A DNA stretch of 47,289 nucleotides from Betaproteobacteria bacterium (GCA_947378095.1 CANCIL010000002.1:1-47289); one strand, 5' to 3'. Shown: positions 35,732-44,386, counted from the stretch's first letter. Made by a program: numbers and translations. The notes: generated by a model not told the origin, from the letters alone.

Positions 35732-36700
35732 ATGTTGAAATTCTCCCGTCACATTGCAATGTTATTGAGTGCCTTAGCGATTGCCTCTGGCCCCGCTATA
35801 GCTGCCCCATATCCCGAAAAGCCGATTAAATTGATTGTGGCTTGGTCTCCTGGCGGTACAACAGATATTCTTGCGCGCATTATTGCGCAAGGTTTAACCG
35901 AAAAACTTGGTCAGACAGTACTGGTAGAGAATAAGCCGGGCGGAGGAAACAATATTGGAACAGAGTATGTGATTCGATCAGCGCCTGATGGATATACGCT
36001 GAACATGACGAATCCTGCGAATGCAATTAATGCTACTTTGTACAAAAATCTATCATTCAATTTTATTAATGACACAGTTCCAGTAGCCGGTGTAGTCCGT
36101 ACTCCAAATGTGATGGTGGTAACAAGCGCATTGCCTGTAAAGAATGTAGAAGAATTTATCGCCTATTGCAAAGCCAATCCAACTAAAGTCAATATGGCTT
36201 CTTCTGGAAGCGGTTCATCTATTCATTTATCTGGTGAGTTATTCAAGATCATGACGGGCTGCAAAATGGCACACATTCCTTATAAGGGAGCTGGACCCGC
36301 ATTAAATGATTTGATTGCAGGTCAAGTTCAAGTCATGTTTGACAACCTGCCATCTTCCGCTGGCTTCATCAAAGATGGGCGTATTCGTGCTTTGGCAGTA
36401 ACTACATCCATGCGCGAAGCATCTTTACCTAACGTTCCAACGGTAGCGGAGACTGTGCCGGGATATGAGGCCAGCGCTTGGTTTGGTGTTAGCGCCCCCA
36501 AAGGGACTCCACGCGACATCGTTGAAAAACTCAACGTGGCTGTAAATCAATTGTTGGCAGATCCAAAAATTCAGAAACGATTATCTGAATTGGGAGGCAC
36601 ACCGATCCCGGGAACTCCTGAAGACTTTGGAAAATTAATTTCTAGCGATACTCAGAAGTGGGAAAAGGTTGTGAAGACCTCTGGGGCTACTGTTGACTAA
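35732..36700 (+). CDS. Bug/TctC-family periplasmic receptor (Bug 10)
   Basis: A 322-residue Bug receptor with a signal peptide ending PAIAA (about 25), LIVAWSPGGTTDILAR with D45, and IPYKGAGPALNDLIAGQ. AAAGGAG eight bases upstream supports this ATG; a longer frame from 35708 would add eight residues containing the ribosome site. It lies 61 bases after the amidase and 13 before the SDR start. Confidence 0.93.
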   Translation: MLKFSRHIAMLLSALAIASGPAIAAPYPEKPIKLIVAWSPGGTTDILARIIAQGLTEKLGQTVLVENKPGGGNNIGTEYVIRSAPDGYTLNMTNPANAINATLYKNLSFNFINDTVPVAGVVRTPNVMVVTSALPVKNVEEFIAYCKANPTKVNMASSGSGSSIHLSGELFKIMTGCKMAHIPYKGAGPALNDLIAGQVQVMFDNLPSSAGFIKDGRIRALAVTTSMREASLPNVPTVAETVPGYEASAWFGVSAPKGTPRDIVEKLNVAVNQLLADPKIQKRLSELGGTPIPGTPEDFGKLISSDTQKWEKVVKTSGATVD

Positions 36701-36713
36701 AGTGGATGTAGAT

Positions 36714-37436
36714 ATGAAAAAAGTACTCATCACTGGGGCTAGTCGTGGAATAGGCAGGGCAATCGCGACTCGCTTAACTCAAGACGGCTATCAAGTGATT
36801 AATTTTGATAAGTCTGCCCCATCGAGCTTGTTAGATGGTGAAGAATTTCACTGTATTGATGTTACCGATAGCAATGCAGTAAAAGACTTGATTCAAGAAA
36901 TCACTGGCCGCACAGAAGTCATCAGATTGGTCAACAATGCGGGCATGATCAAGCCAGGAGCGCTTGAGGATGTCGTAGAAAAAGATTTTGATGCAGTCTA
37001 TGCCTTGAACCTTAAGGCACCGATGGTGCTAGCCCAATGCTTAATGCCGCATATGCGCAAGGCAAGTTTTGGCAGAATTGTGAATATAGCAAGCCGTGCA
37101 GCCTTGGGTAAGGAGGAGCGTACTGCCTACGCCGCTACTAAAGCAGGCGTACTTGGTATGACGAGAACCTGGGCTCTTGAGCTGGCCCAGTTTGGGATCA
37201 CAGTCAATGCAATTGGCCCTGGTCCGATTGCTACAGAACTATTTACCTCGGGTAATCCACCGGGCGCACCTAAAACGATCAAGATTATTGAAAGCATCCC
37301 GGTCAAGAGGATGGGGGAGCCTGAAGATATCGCTCATGCAGTAGCGTATTTGATGGATGACCGCGCTAGTTTTGTGACGGGGCAAACACTCTATGTCTGT
37401 GGTGGCATGACCGTCGGCTTGAGTAACGCTAGCTAG
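36714..37436 (+). CDS. Short-chain dehydrogenase/reductase (SDR)
   Basis: A 240-residue classical SDR. The cofactor motif TGASRGIG (7-14), NNAG (74-77), and the catalytic S127, Y139 and K143 (Y-A-A-T-K) are in place. D32 after the second strand (NFDKS) suggests NAD(H). The C terminus FVTGQTLYVCGGM is typical of FabG-like members. An in-frame TTG at 36693 overlaps the Bug 10 end, but the ATG gives a normal N terminus. It probably oxidises or reduces a hydroxy acid in the amidase/Bug 10 pathway. Confidence 0.92.
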   Translation: MKKVLITGASRGIGRAIATRLTQDGYQVINFDKSAPSSLLDGEEFHCIDVTDSNAVKDLIQEITGRTEVIRLVNNAGMIKPGALEDVVEKDFDAVYALNLKAPMVLAQCLMPHMRKASFGRIVNIASRAALGKEERTAYAATKAGVLGMTRTWALELAQFGITVNAIGPGPIATELFTSGNPPGAPKTIKIIESIPVKRMGEPEDIAHAVAYLMDDRASFVTGQTLYVCGGMTVGLSNAS

Positions 37437-37523
37437 CAAAATCTAGTGGTCTTCAAGATCAAACTTGTCCGTATATTTGATTTTTCACGTCTAGAATTTT
37501 TTTGGGTATTATTTACTCAGAGT

Positions 37524-37543
37524 GTAAATATCTTTATATTTAC
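37524..37543 (+). promoter_or_regulatory. GTAAATAT-CTTT-ATATTTAC inverted repeat (candidate operator)
   Basis: Perfect eight-base arms flank a four-base spacer, 32 bases before the crotonase gene. A third half-site, TTTAC, lies 12 bases upstream at 37512. TTGGGT at 37502 and TAAATA at 37525 (17-base spacing) could be a weak promoter that the repeat overlaps, so a bound protein would block it. Confidence 0.45.
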
Positions 37544-37575
37544 TACAAAAAATCAACAACAAAGTAAGCGGAGAC

Positions 37576-38457
37576 ATGATGAGCATCAAGCCAGAAAAGC
37601 CGTACAAGGACATTCTTTTTGAAGTTAAAGATCAAGTAGCGTGGATCACGATTAATCGTCCTAGAGTCTTAAATGCTTTTAGAGAGCAAACACTGGATGA
37701 AATGATTGATGCGGTCAAACTCACCCGAGAGGATCCATCGATTGCTTGCATCGTATTTACAGGCGCAGGAGATAAGGCTTTTTCAGCAGGTGGCGACTTT
37801 TATGCAATGAAGCGCCTTACTTTTACTAACGGCTCTATGTGGAATGACCGCATGTTGGGCTTGGCAATGGCTATCCGCGGTGTTCCGATTCCAGCGATTG
37901 CGATGGTAAATGGATGGTGCGTTGGTGGTGGCCATGAACTTGCTCTGTGGTGTGATTTGGTGATTGGTTCCGAAAAGTCAGTCTTTGGTCAAACAGGTGC
38001 CAAGGTTGGCGCTTGCCCAACAGTGGGTGCAACTCAATATCTGCCACGCATTGTTGGTGAGCGCATTGCGCGCGAGATGATTTTCTTGGCCAAACGTTTT
38101 GATGCAAAAGATGCTGAGCGAATTGGTTTAATTAATAAGTGCGTACCCGAAGCTGATCTTCTTAAAGAGACTTTGGCTTGGTGTGAAAACATTAAGAGCA
38201 ATAGCTCACAAACGATTCGCATGACTAAGAAGAGTTTGAACTTCGAATCTGATCAGCTCTATGCTTCATGGCAGCATGGCATGGAATTGCTTGCTTACGT
38301 TTGGGGATCAGAGGAGAGTCTCGAAGGTATGAATGCATTCCTCGAGGGACGTAAACCAGACTTCCAACAGTTTAGATTGAAAAATAAAGCCGCCTTGGAA
38401 GATTACATGGACGGATTTAGAAAGAACTTGAACGCGCCTCCTGATATGCGCGATTAA
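37576..38457 (+). CDS. Enoyl-CoA hydratase/isomerase family protein, MenB/BadI-like
   Basis: A 293-residue crotonase. FSAGGDFYAM (about 70-79) and WCVGGGHELALWCDLVI form the CoA oxyanion hole. The segment FGQTGAKVGACPTVG followed by YLPRIVGERIAREM resembles naphthoate synthase MenB and 2-ketocyclohexanecarboxyl-CoA hydrolase BadI more than plain hydratases, suggesting C-C bond chemistry on a cyclic or branched acyl-CoA. Two ATGs are adjacent (37576, 37579) with GGAG upstream. A class III CoA-transferase follows after eight bases and two Bugs follow that, so it would act on a CoA thioester of an imported acid. Confidence 0.88.
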   Translation: MMSIKPEKPYKDILFEVKDQVAWITINRPRVLNAFREQTLDEMIDAVKLTREDPSIACIVFTGAGDKAFSAGGDFYAMKRLTFTNGSMWNDRMLGLAMAIRGVPIPAIAMVNGWCVGGGHELALWCDLVIGSEKSVFGQTGAKVGACPTVGATQYLPRIVGERIAREMIFLAKRFDAKDAERIGLINKCVPEADLLKETLAWCENIKSNSSQTIRMTKKSLNFESDQLYASWQHGMELLAYVWGSEESLEGMNAFLEGRKPDFQQFRLKNKAALEDYMDGFRKNLNAPPDMRD

Positions 38458-38465
38458 TCAAGTAT

Positions 38466-39692
38466 ATGAATTCAGAAGCTCAAGCTAGTACACAAACTCA
38501 AGAAGGCGCTTTAGCAGGATTTAAAGTGCTTGATTTGAGTCGCGTGCTGGCTGGGCCCTGGTGTGGGCAGTTGTTGGGAGATCTCGGTGCGGAAGTGATC
38601 AAAGTTGAATCTCCCTCAGGGGGTGATGACACTCGTGCCTGGGGTCCTCCATTTCTAGAGGGTGAGTCTGCCTACTTTCTGGGGTGCAATCGTAATAAGC
38701 AAGGTATTGCAATTGATTTCTCAAGTCCAGATGGAAAAAAATTATTAGCTGAGTTGATTCCTCAATTCGATGTGCTGATTGAAAATTTCAAAAGTGGGAC
38801 TTTGGATAAATGGGGATTTGATTCGGCTTGGTTTGAAAAACATGCCCCGAAGTTAGTGCGTTGCTCTATTACAGGCTATGGAAGTGGTGGCACCCAATCC
38901 GCTTTGCCAGGGTATGACTTTATTTTGCAGGCTGAATCTGGCTTGATGAGCATTGCTGGTGCGGTAGACGGTGAGCCAACAAAGTATGGCGTTGCAATTG
39001 TGGACCTTGCTACGGGCATGATGGCCGCCAACGCCATTCAAGCTGCATTATTAGCGCGCTATAGAACCGGCAAAGGGCAAGCGGTAGAAGTATCTTTATT
39101 TGATACTTCTATTGCCCTATTGGCAAATGTGGGTAATAGCCACCTGGCAACAGCAAAAGATTCTGGACGCTATGGGAATGGCCATCCCACGATTGTTCCG
39201 TATACCACCTACCACTGTCTAGACGGCATGGTGGCGCTAGCAGTGGGAAATGACAAGCAGTTTGCAAAGTTATCTCAGCTCTTGGATCATGCTGAGTGGG
39301 CAGAAGATGATCGTCTAAAGACCAATTCTGCACGTGTACAAAATAGGCATCTCATTGATGGCTTGATTGCAGAAAAGCTGAAATCATTTTCTAGTAATGG
39401 GCTAATTGATTTATGTAGAAGCAATGGCATTCCTATTGGTAGAGTCAATACAGTAAAGCAAGCTCTTGCTTCGGAGCACACTGCTGATAAAAATATGGTG
39501 CTTGAAATTGCACACTCTAAAGTGGGTAAATTTAAATCTCTGGCATCACCGCTCACGATGCATGGGACAGTCAATCACAATATGAATGCGCCTCCCATGC
39601 TCGGAGAGCATACAGATCAAGTATTGCATCAGTACCTCGGATTAAATGCAGATCAATTAATAGAATTAAAAAATAAAAAAGTAATTCAATAA
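38466..39692 (+). CDS. Class III CoA-transferase (CaiB/Frc family), second copy
   Basis: A 408-residue class III CoA-transferase with VLDLSRVLAGPWCGQLLGDLG, VIKVE and the catalytic D180 in IVDLATGM. It is clearly paralogous to the gene at 6363, sharing GGDDTRAWGPP-like and GYDFILQAESGLMSI segments. It probably activates the acid delivered by Bugs 11 and 12 for the MenB/BadI-like crotonase just upstream. No ribosome site is obvious before the ATG, eight bases after the crotonase stop. Confidence 0.93.
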   Translation: MNSEAQASTQTQEGALAGFKVLDLSRVLAGPWCGQLLGDLGAEVIKVESPSGGDDTRAWGPPFLEGESAYFLGCNRNKQGIAIDFSSPDGKKLLAELIPQFDVLIENFKSGTLDKWGFDSAWFEKHAPKLVRCSITGYGSGGTQSALPGYDFILQAESGLMSIAGAVDGEPTKYGVAIVDLATGMMAANAIQAALLARYRTGKGQAVEVSLFDTSIALLANVGNSHLATAKDSGRYGNGHPTIVPYTTYHCLDGMVALAVGNDKQFAKLSQLLDHAEWAEDDRLKTNSARVQNRHLIDGLIAEKLKSFSSNGLIDLCRSNGIPIGRVNTVKQALASEHTADKNMVLEIAHSKVGKFKSLASPLTMHGTVNHNMNAPPMLGEHTDQVLHQYLGLNADQLIELKNKKVIQ

Positions 39693-39722
39693 GTCCCAAA
39701 TACAGGGATCGGAGGAGACAAA

Positions 39723-40721
39723 ATGAAATCTGTCCTAAGTAAAAAAGTGACAACCTTGCTGATTAGCATTGCCTTAGCAGGTATATTTCAGGCAGCAGCA
39801 TATGCTCAAGCGGATGCCTATCCCAATCGACCTATTAAGTTGGTCATTACCTGGCCGGTGGGTGGTTTTGCAGATACGCTTGGACGTACTGTAGCCAATC
39901 AACTCGGACCTATTCTCGGTCAGCAAATCGTCGTGGAAAACCGTGGGGGTGCTAACGGCATGATTGGTGCTGATGTAGTCGCTAAGGCGCCACCGGATGG
40001 ATACACATTGATGTTCCAATCCGTTACATCACATGCAATTAATCCAACCATGTATGGCAAAACGCCTTACTCTACAGAGAAGGATATTGTTCCATTGGCG
40101 GTGGTAGCTTCGGTACCTATGCTATTGGTAGCCAACCCCAGTTTGCCTGCCAAAAATATCTCAGAGTTAATTGCACTGGCAAAAAAGAAGCCTGATGAAC
40201 TTTCCTATGCGAGCTTTGGTAATGGCAGCGCAAGTCATTTAGCTGGTGAGCTATTTACAAATCAAGCCGGTATCAAGATGACGCATATCCCTTATAAAGG
40301 TGGGGCTCCTGCAATTACCGATACTTTAAGTGGTCAAGTTCCAATGAGCTTTTCTGCATTTGGTGTCGCGCTCCCGCATGTCAAAAGTGGCAAGTTAATT
40401 GCCTTAGGTACCACCGGACCCGCTAGAGCAAAACTCTTGCCAGATGTTCCTACGATTGAAGAGGCAGGTAACTTAAAGGGCTATGAGATGTCGATAGTCT
40501 ATGCGGTGTGGGCTCCCGCAGGAGTGCCAGCGCCGATTGTGAGTAAGTTGACTAAGGCTCTTGAGCAAGTGGTTGCTTCTGCTGCATTTAAGGAGAAAGT
40601 AGCCAGCGATGGTGGTGAGGTGATGACTCTATCAACGCCAGCAGAGAGTAATGCGTATTTTCAAAAAGAAATGCAACGTTTAAGTAAGATCGTTAAAGAC
40701 GGCAACATAAAGGCAGACTAA
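39723..40721 (+). CDS. Bug/TctC-family periplasmic receptor (Bug 11)
   Basis: A 332-residue Bug receptor. The signal peptide ends AAAYAQ (about 29), followed by LVITWPVGGFADTLGR with D51 and IPYKGGAPAITDTLSGQ. GGAGG lies seven bases before the ATG. It starts 30 bases after the CoA-transferase stop and ends one base before Bug 12. Two tandem receptors behind one enzyme pair suggest two related ligands or duplicated specificity. Confidence 0.93.
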   Translation: MKSVLSKKVTTLLISIALAGIFQAAAYAQADAYPNRPIKLVITWPVGGFADTLGRTVANQLGPILGQQIVVENRGGANGMIGADVVAKAPPDGYTLMFQSVTSHAINPTMYGKTPYSTEKDIVPLAVVASVPMLLVANPSLPAKNISELIALAKKKPDELSYASFGNGSASHLAGELFTNQAGIKMTHIPYKGGAPAITDTLSGQVPMSFSAFGVALPHVKSGKLIALGTTGPARAKLLPDVPTIEEAGNLKGYEMSIVYAVWAPAGVPAPIVSKLTKALEQVVASAAFKEKVASDGGEVMTLSTPAESNAYFQKEMQRLSKIVKDGNIKAD

Positions 40722-40722
40722 T

Positions 40723-41709
40723 ATGAAACACACCATTCAGAAAGTAATAGCAGCAGGCTTGATTCAATTTTGTGCAATTGGCTTGGTGAATGCGCAAAAT
40801 AAAGAAGTAGCTTCTTATCCTAACAAACCAATCAGGATTATTAATCCCTTGGCAGCTGGTGGTGCTGTGGATACGATGGCCCGTATGTTGGCACCTACCT
40901 TGCAGGAAATCCTCGGCCAACCCATTGTGATTGAAAGTAAGCCAGGTGCTGGCGGTACGATTGGCGCTAACTTTGTAGCTAAGTCTGCTCCCGATGGATA
41001 CACCATATTGATGGTGTACGACACCTTCGCAGTTAATCCGCACGTTTATAAAAATCTCCCATTTGATTCATTCAAAGACTTGGCTCCCGTAACTGAATTG
41101 GTCAAGATTCCTTTGGTGGTGGTCGCAGGAAATAAATTGCCAGCTAATAATTTGCGCGAGCTCACTGAGTTGTCTAAAACTAAAGCTAATGGCATTAATT
41201 TCTCTAGTGGAGGCGCAGGTAGCTCAGGTCACTTAGCGGCTGAATTGCTTAAAACCAATTTGGGTATTGGTATGACTCATATTCCTTATAAAGGGGGTGG
41301 TCCAGCAATGACTGCCACCATTGGAGGTGAGGCGGATATTACGATCCTGGGTGCTGTGATTACCGTTCCCCAAATTAAGGGCGGAAACTTAAAAGCCTTG
41401 GCAGTTCTAGGAAAGAAGCGGACGCCGGCCTTACCTCAAGTGCCAACAGCCAGCGAGCAAGGTTTAAGCAATTTTGATGTGAGTTCTTGGGTTGGCGTGT
41501 TGGTGCCAGCAGGAACACCAGCACCTATTATTGATAAGATCAATAACGCATTTACGCAGGCTATGAAAAATCCAAATGTCCAGGCGCGCATGGCAGAGCA
41601 AGGAAATGAGGTAGTAGCCAGTTCTCCAGCCCAGTTTGGCGTATTTTTAAATCAAGAATCAGCCAAGTGGGCTAAGGTTATCAAAGACAACAATATTCAG
41701 TTGGAGTAA
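40723..41709 (+). CDS. Bug/TctC-family periplasmic receptor (Bug 12)
   Basis: A 328-residue Bug receptor with signal peptide ending GLVNAQ (about 25), IINPLAAGGAVDTMAR with D50, and IPYKGGGPAMTATIGGEADI. The P of the usual VPF motif is preceded by N, a small change. It begins one base after Bug 11. The two proteins have different ligand loops, so they are not a recent duplication. It is the last gene of the four-gene unit, and a hairpin follows. Confidence 0.93.
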   Translation: MKHTIQKVIAAGLIQFCAIGLVNAQNKEVASYPNKPIRIINPLAAGGAVDTMARMLAPTLQEILGQPIVIESKPGAGGTIGANFVAKSAPDGYTILMVYDTFAVNPHVYKNLPFDSFKDLAPVTELVKIPLVVVAGNKLPANNLRELTELSKTKANGINFSSGGAGSSGHLAAELLKTNLGIGMTHIPYKGGGPAMTATIGGEADITILGAVITVPQIKGGNLKALAVLGKKRTPALPQVPTASEQGLSNFDVSSWVGVLVPAGTPAPIIDKINNAFTQAMKNPNVQARMAEQGNEVVASSPAQFGVFLNQESAKWAKVIKDNNIQLE

Positions 41710-41725
41710 GTTGTATAGATTTGGC

Positions 41726-41757
41726 GGTGTGAGTAATACCAGCCCATCACTCACACC
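41726..41757. terminator. Hairpin between convergent genes
   Basis: GGTGTGAGT and ACTCACACC form a perfect nine-base stem with a 14-base loop, between the Bug 12 stop and the end of the amidohydrolase. No T tract follows on either strand, so it is a probable bidirectional pause or Rho-assisted terminator. Confidence 0.5.
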
Positions 41758-41770
41758 ACTAGCCTGAATA

Positions 41771-42868
41771 TTAGACCTTCAGATTTAATAATCTAGCTGC
41801 ATTACCACCTAGAATGGCAACGCGGTCAGCATTGCTTAGGCCTTGGGTTGCCATGACACGCTCTACTGGAAACTCTTCCCATGGAATGGGGTGGTCAGTA
41901 CCAATCACAACTTGGCTGACGCCTACTTGTGAGACTAAGTAGCGCAGCGCTTCTGGGGTGAACACAAGTGAATCAAAATACAGTTGCTTGAGGTATTCAG
42001 AAGGCTTTTTCTTGAGCACAATATTCGGATCGCAGTTTTGTGGCGAAACAAAGCAGCTGTGATCCATCCGTGGTGCATAGGATCCTAAGAATCCACCACC
42101 ATGTGCAGCAAGGATTTTTAATTGGGGGTATTTATCCAATACACCCTCATAGATTAAATGTTGAAGGGCAATTGTGGTATCTAAAGGATTGCCGATCACG
42201 TTAGACATCCAGCCATTTCCTTTGAAGCGTTGTGCTAATTGAGGGGTGCTTTGTGGGTGAATGAACAAAGTGACATTCAGCTCCTGAGCTTTAGCTAATA
42301 CTGGATGATATTTAGGGTCCGAAAAGTCTTGGCCTGAAACGCTGCCACCGATAGCGGCTCCACGCAGACCTAAGTTTTTGACAGCGTTTTCTAGTTGCTC
42401 CACTGCTAAAGCAGGGTCTTGCATCGTCAGTGAGGCAAAGGCCGCGAACTTATCAGGCCTCATAGCGCACAGTTCGGCTAGATGAATGTTATTGAGACGG
42501 CAGATCTCAGCGGCCGTATCTCTATCTTTTCGATACCAGAATGGATTAATACTAAGTACCTGCATATCAATGCCCTGGGCTTCCATGGCTTTGATGCGCT
42601 CATCAATTTTGATGAAATGCTCTGGAACGCCTTTGGTAGGCGGTGGCACTGATTTAGCGTCATCCCCCATAAGGTCAATTGCATCTTGAAACATGCAGTG
42701 AGCATGGACATCAATGGTTTTGATGCGTTTTCCGTTAATAAAGATAGGCGTTAAGCGCTTGGGCTGAGCACCCTTCATATCGGCAGCATGAGAGAGTCCG
42801 CAGCCGCAAAAAAATAATCCACCTAGAGCTTTGCCAGATGTTTTTAGAAATGATCTACGCTGATTCAT
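41771..42868 (-). CDS. Amidohydrolase-2 (ACMSD-like) family protein with Tat signal
   Basis: A 365-residue metal-dependent hydrolase or decarboxylase of the amidohydrolase-2 family. Metal and catalytic positions are H55 and H57 (IDVHAHC), H204 (LFIHPQ), H256 (AAHGGG) and D325 (GTDHP). Relatives decarboxylate or hydrolyse aromatic acids, such as aminocarboxymuconate semialdehyde. Unusually the N terminus has QRRSFLKTSG, a twin-arginine motif, and a hydrophobic segment with C21 and C23, ending near SHAAD, so it should be exported to the periplasm. AGGA is six bases before the ATG. It is convergent with the Bug 11-12 unit. Confidence 0.87.
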   Translation of the reverse strand: MNQRRSFLKTSGKALGGLFFCGCGLSHAADMKGAQPKRLTPIFINGKRIKTIDVHAHCMFQDAIDLMGDDAKSVPPPTKGVPEHFIKIDERIKAMEAQGIDMQVLSINPFWYRKDRDTAAEICRLNNIHLAELCAMRPDKFAAFASLTMQDPALAVEQLENAVKNLGLRGAAIGGSVSGQDFSDPKYHPVLAKAQELNVTLFIHPQSTPQLAQRFKGNGWMSNVIGNPLDTTIALQHLIYEGVLDKYPQLKILAAHGGGFLGSYAPRMDHSCFVSPQNCDPNIVLKKKPSEYLKQLYFDSLVFTPEALRYLVSQVGVSQVVIGTDHPIPWEEFPVERVMATQGLSNADRVAILGGNAARLLNLKV

Positions 42869-42978
42869 CTAAGGTCCTTTTTGTGGAAGTGAATCTCTAC
42901 ATTACACGAATTTACTAGGCGGAGGATGGTGGTGGGTAGAGGAATTTCCCTAGTTCCACTGAGATGAATTAAATAAAA

Positions 42979-42999
42979 AAGCCCCGCAAAGCGAGGCTT
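42979..42999 (-). terminator. Rho-independent terminator after the nitroreductase
   Basis: Read on the minus strand, AAGCCTCGC, loop TTT and GCGGGGCTT form a nine-base stem with one G-U pair, followed by TTTTTATTT. It lies about 50 bases after the stop of the minus-strand nitroreductase. Confidence 0.8.
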
Positions 43000-43046
43000 G
43001 ATGTATTGCCAAAAAGTTATTTGGACAAGTATTAAATAGTGCTGCT

Positions 43047-43682
43047 TTATTCAATCATGCTGATGAGCTGATCTTTTGGACGCCTTACTTTCTTTAGATT
43101 GACTAGCCAATCCTCATCTGCTTTTCTGTAACCTAAAGGGAGCAGGACAACGCTGCGCAGACCCCTTGCTTTCAGATTCAGAATTTCATCAAGTGCAGCG
43201 GGATCAAAGCCTTCCATAGGGGTGGCATCTACTTCTTCGTAAGCTGCGGCAATAAGGGCTGTACCGAGGGCAATATAGGCCTGCTTGGCTGCATGCGTGA
43301 AATTCACCTCGGGATCTCTTGCGGTGTAATTAGTGAGCAGATTTTTGCGATACGCAGTGCCAGCTTCGCTCTTAAAGTTACGCATTTCTTCAGTCATATC
43401 AAATGCGTCATTGATGCGCTGTGCAGTGTAATTATCCCAAGCAGCAAAGACGAGTAAATAGGAGCAATCGGTAATTTGAGATTGATCCCAAGCGATTGCG
43501 CGGATTTTTTCACGGATCTCTTTGTTCGTAACTACGAGGATCTCGTAGGGTTGGAGCCCACTTGAGCTTGCACTTAATCGAATTGCTTCTAGAATTTGCT
43601 CTAACTTTGCCTCGGGAACGACTTTACTTGAATCCATCTTTTTTGTAGCGTAGCGCCACTGTAATTTATCTACGAGACTCAT
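43047..43682 (-). CDS. NAD(P)H nitroreductase, NfsB-like
   Basis: A 211-residue FMN oxidoreductase of the nitroreductase family. RYATKKMD near the N terminus, SASSSGLQPYEILVV (about 38-52) and the C-terminal PLGYR motif match NfsB/dihydropteridine-reductase-like enzymes. It likely reduces quinones or nitroaromatics with NAD(P)H in the cytoplasm. AAGGA lies six bases before the ATG. It is a single-gene unit with its own terminator, unrelated in sequence detail to the nitroreductase at 5662. Confidence 0.9.
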   Translation of the reverse strand: MSLVDKLQWRYATKKMDSSKVVPEAKLEQILEAIRLSASSSGLQPYEILVVTNKEIREKIRAIAWDQSQITDCSYLLVFAAWDNYTAQRINDAFDMTEEMRNFKSEAGTAYRKNLLTNYTARDPEVNFTHAAKQAYIALGTALIAAAYEEVDATPMEGFDPAALDEILNLKARGLRSVVLLPLGYRKADEDWLVNLKKVRRPKDQLISMIE

Positions 43683-43807
43683 TCATATTCCTTTTGGGGT
43701 TGATTAATGCGAAAAGACGCCCATTTTAAATTAAATGGGACGCTTTGCTCTCACTTGGGTATGTAATAGGAATACTATTTAATAAACGATATTTTGGAGG
43801 ATTTGCA

Positions 43808-44311
43808 ATGAATATGACCCACTATATGCAGTTGTTGGCAGATAACCAACCCTGGAATCTGCTTATTTTTATGGCCATTCCGATTGTCCTAGCCGAAACA
43901 TTGGCCATTACTGAGTTATATATTCTATTTACCCGCCAATTTGATGGCTTTATTTATCATCTCAATCGTTTTGCAGGAACTTCAGTTGGTCTTTATTTCA
44001 TCGGCATTATTGTTTATTTAATGACGACCGTAGTCATTCCAATTACTAAAAGTGGCGAGTGGAGGACGGTAATTGATGTGATTGCAGTTGGGAGCTATTT
44101 AATTGGTGGCTTACCCCTCATTTGGATAGCACTTCAGGAATTTGGTTTTGTGAATCAATCCATGGATCAAATGGGCAAGCTCAAGATTCATGCTATTTGC
44201 GTAGCCTTATTTTTGGTCTTCGGGCATATCGCCATGATCGCTGGTATGTTAGATCCCTCTTTATTGGGGTATCAAGACGGAAATGGTCATCAAATGCATA
44301 TCAGCTCATAG
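43808..44311 (+). CDS. Small integral membrane protein of unknown function
   Basis: A 167-residue membrane protein with about four helices: roughly 17-40 (contains AETLAITELYIL), 53-77, 87-108 and 128-150. Acidic residues lie in helix 1 and histidines in helix 4 (KIHAICVALFLVFGHIAMIAG), and the C terminus is GNGHQMHIS, so a metal or proton role is conceivable. I recall similar uncharacterised permease-like proteins in Burkholderiales but cannot name a function. GGAGG seven bases upstream selects this ATG; a longer frame from 43745 would place 21 extra residues before it. A terminator follows. Confidence 0.72.
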   Translation: MNMTHYMQLLADNQPWNLLIFMAIPIVLAETLAITELYILFTRQFDGFIYHLNRFAGTSVGLYFIGIIVYLMTTVVIPITKSGEWRTVIDVIAVGSYLIGGLPLIWIALQEFGFVNQSMDQMGKLKIHAICVALFLVFGHIAMIAGMLDPSLLGYQDGNGHQMHISS

Positions 44312-44386
44312 CAGGCATAAACAATGCAAAAGTACAGGTAATCATTTCTGTACTGTTCACCATCTGAATCCATACATTTGATGGAC

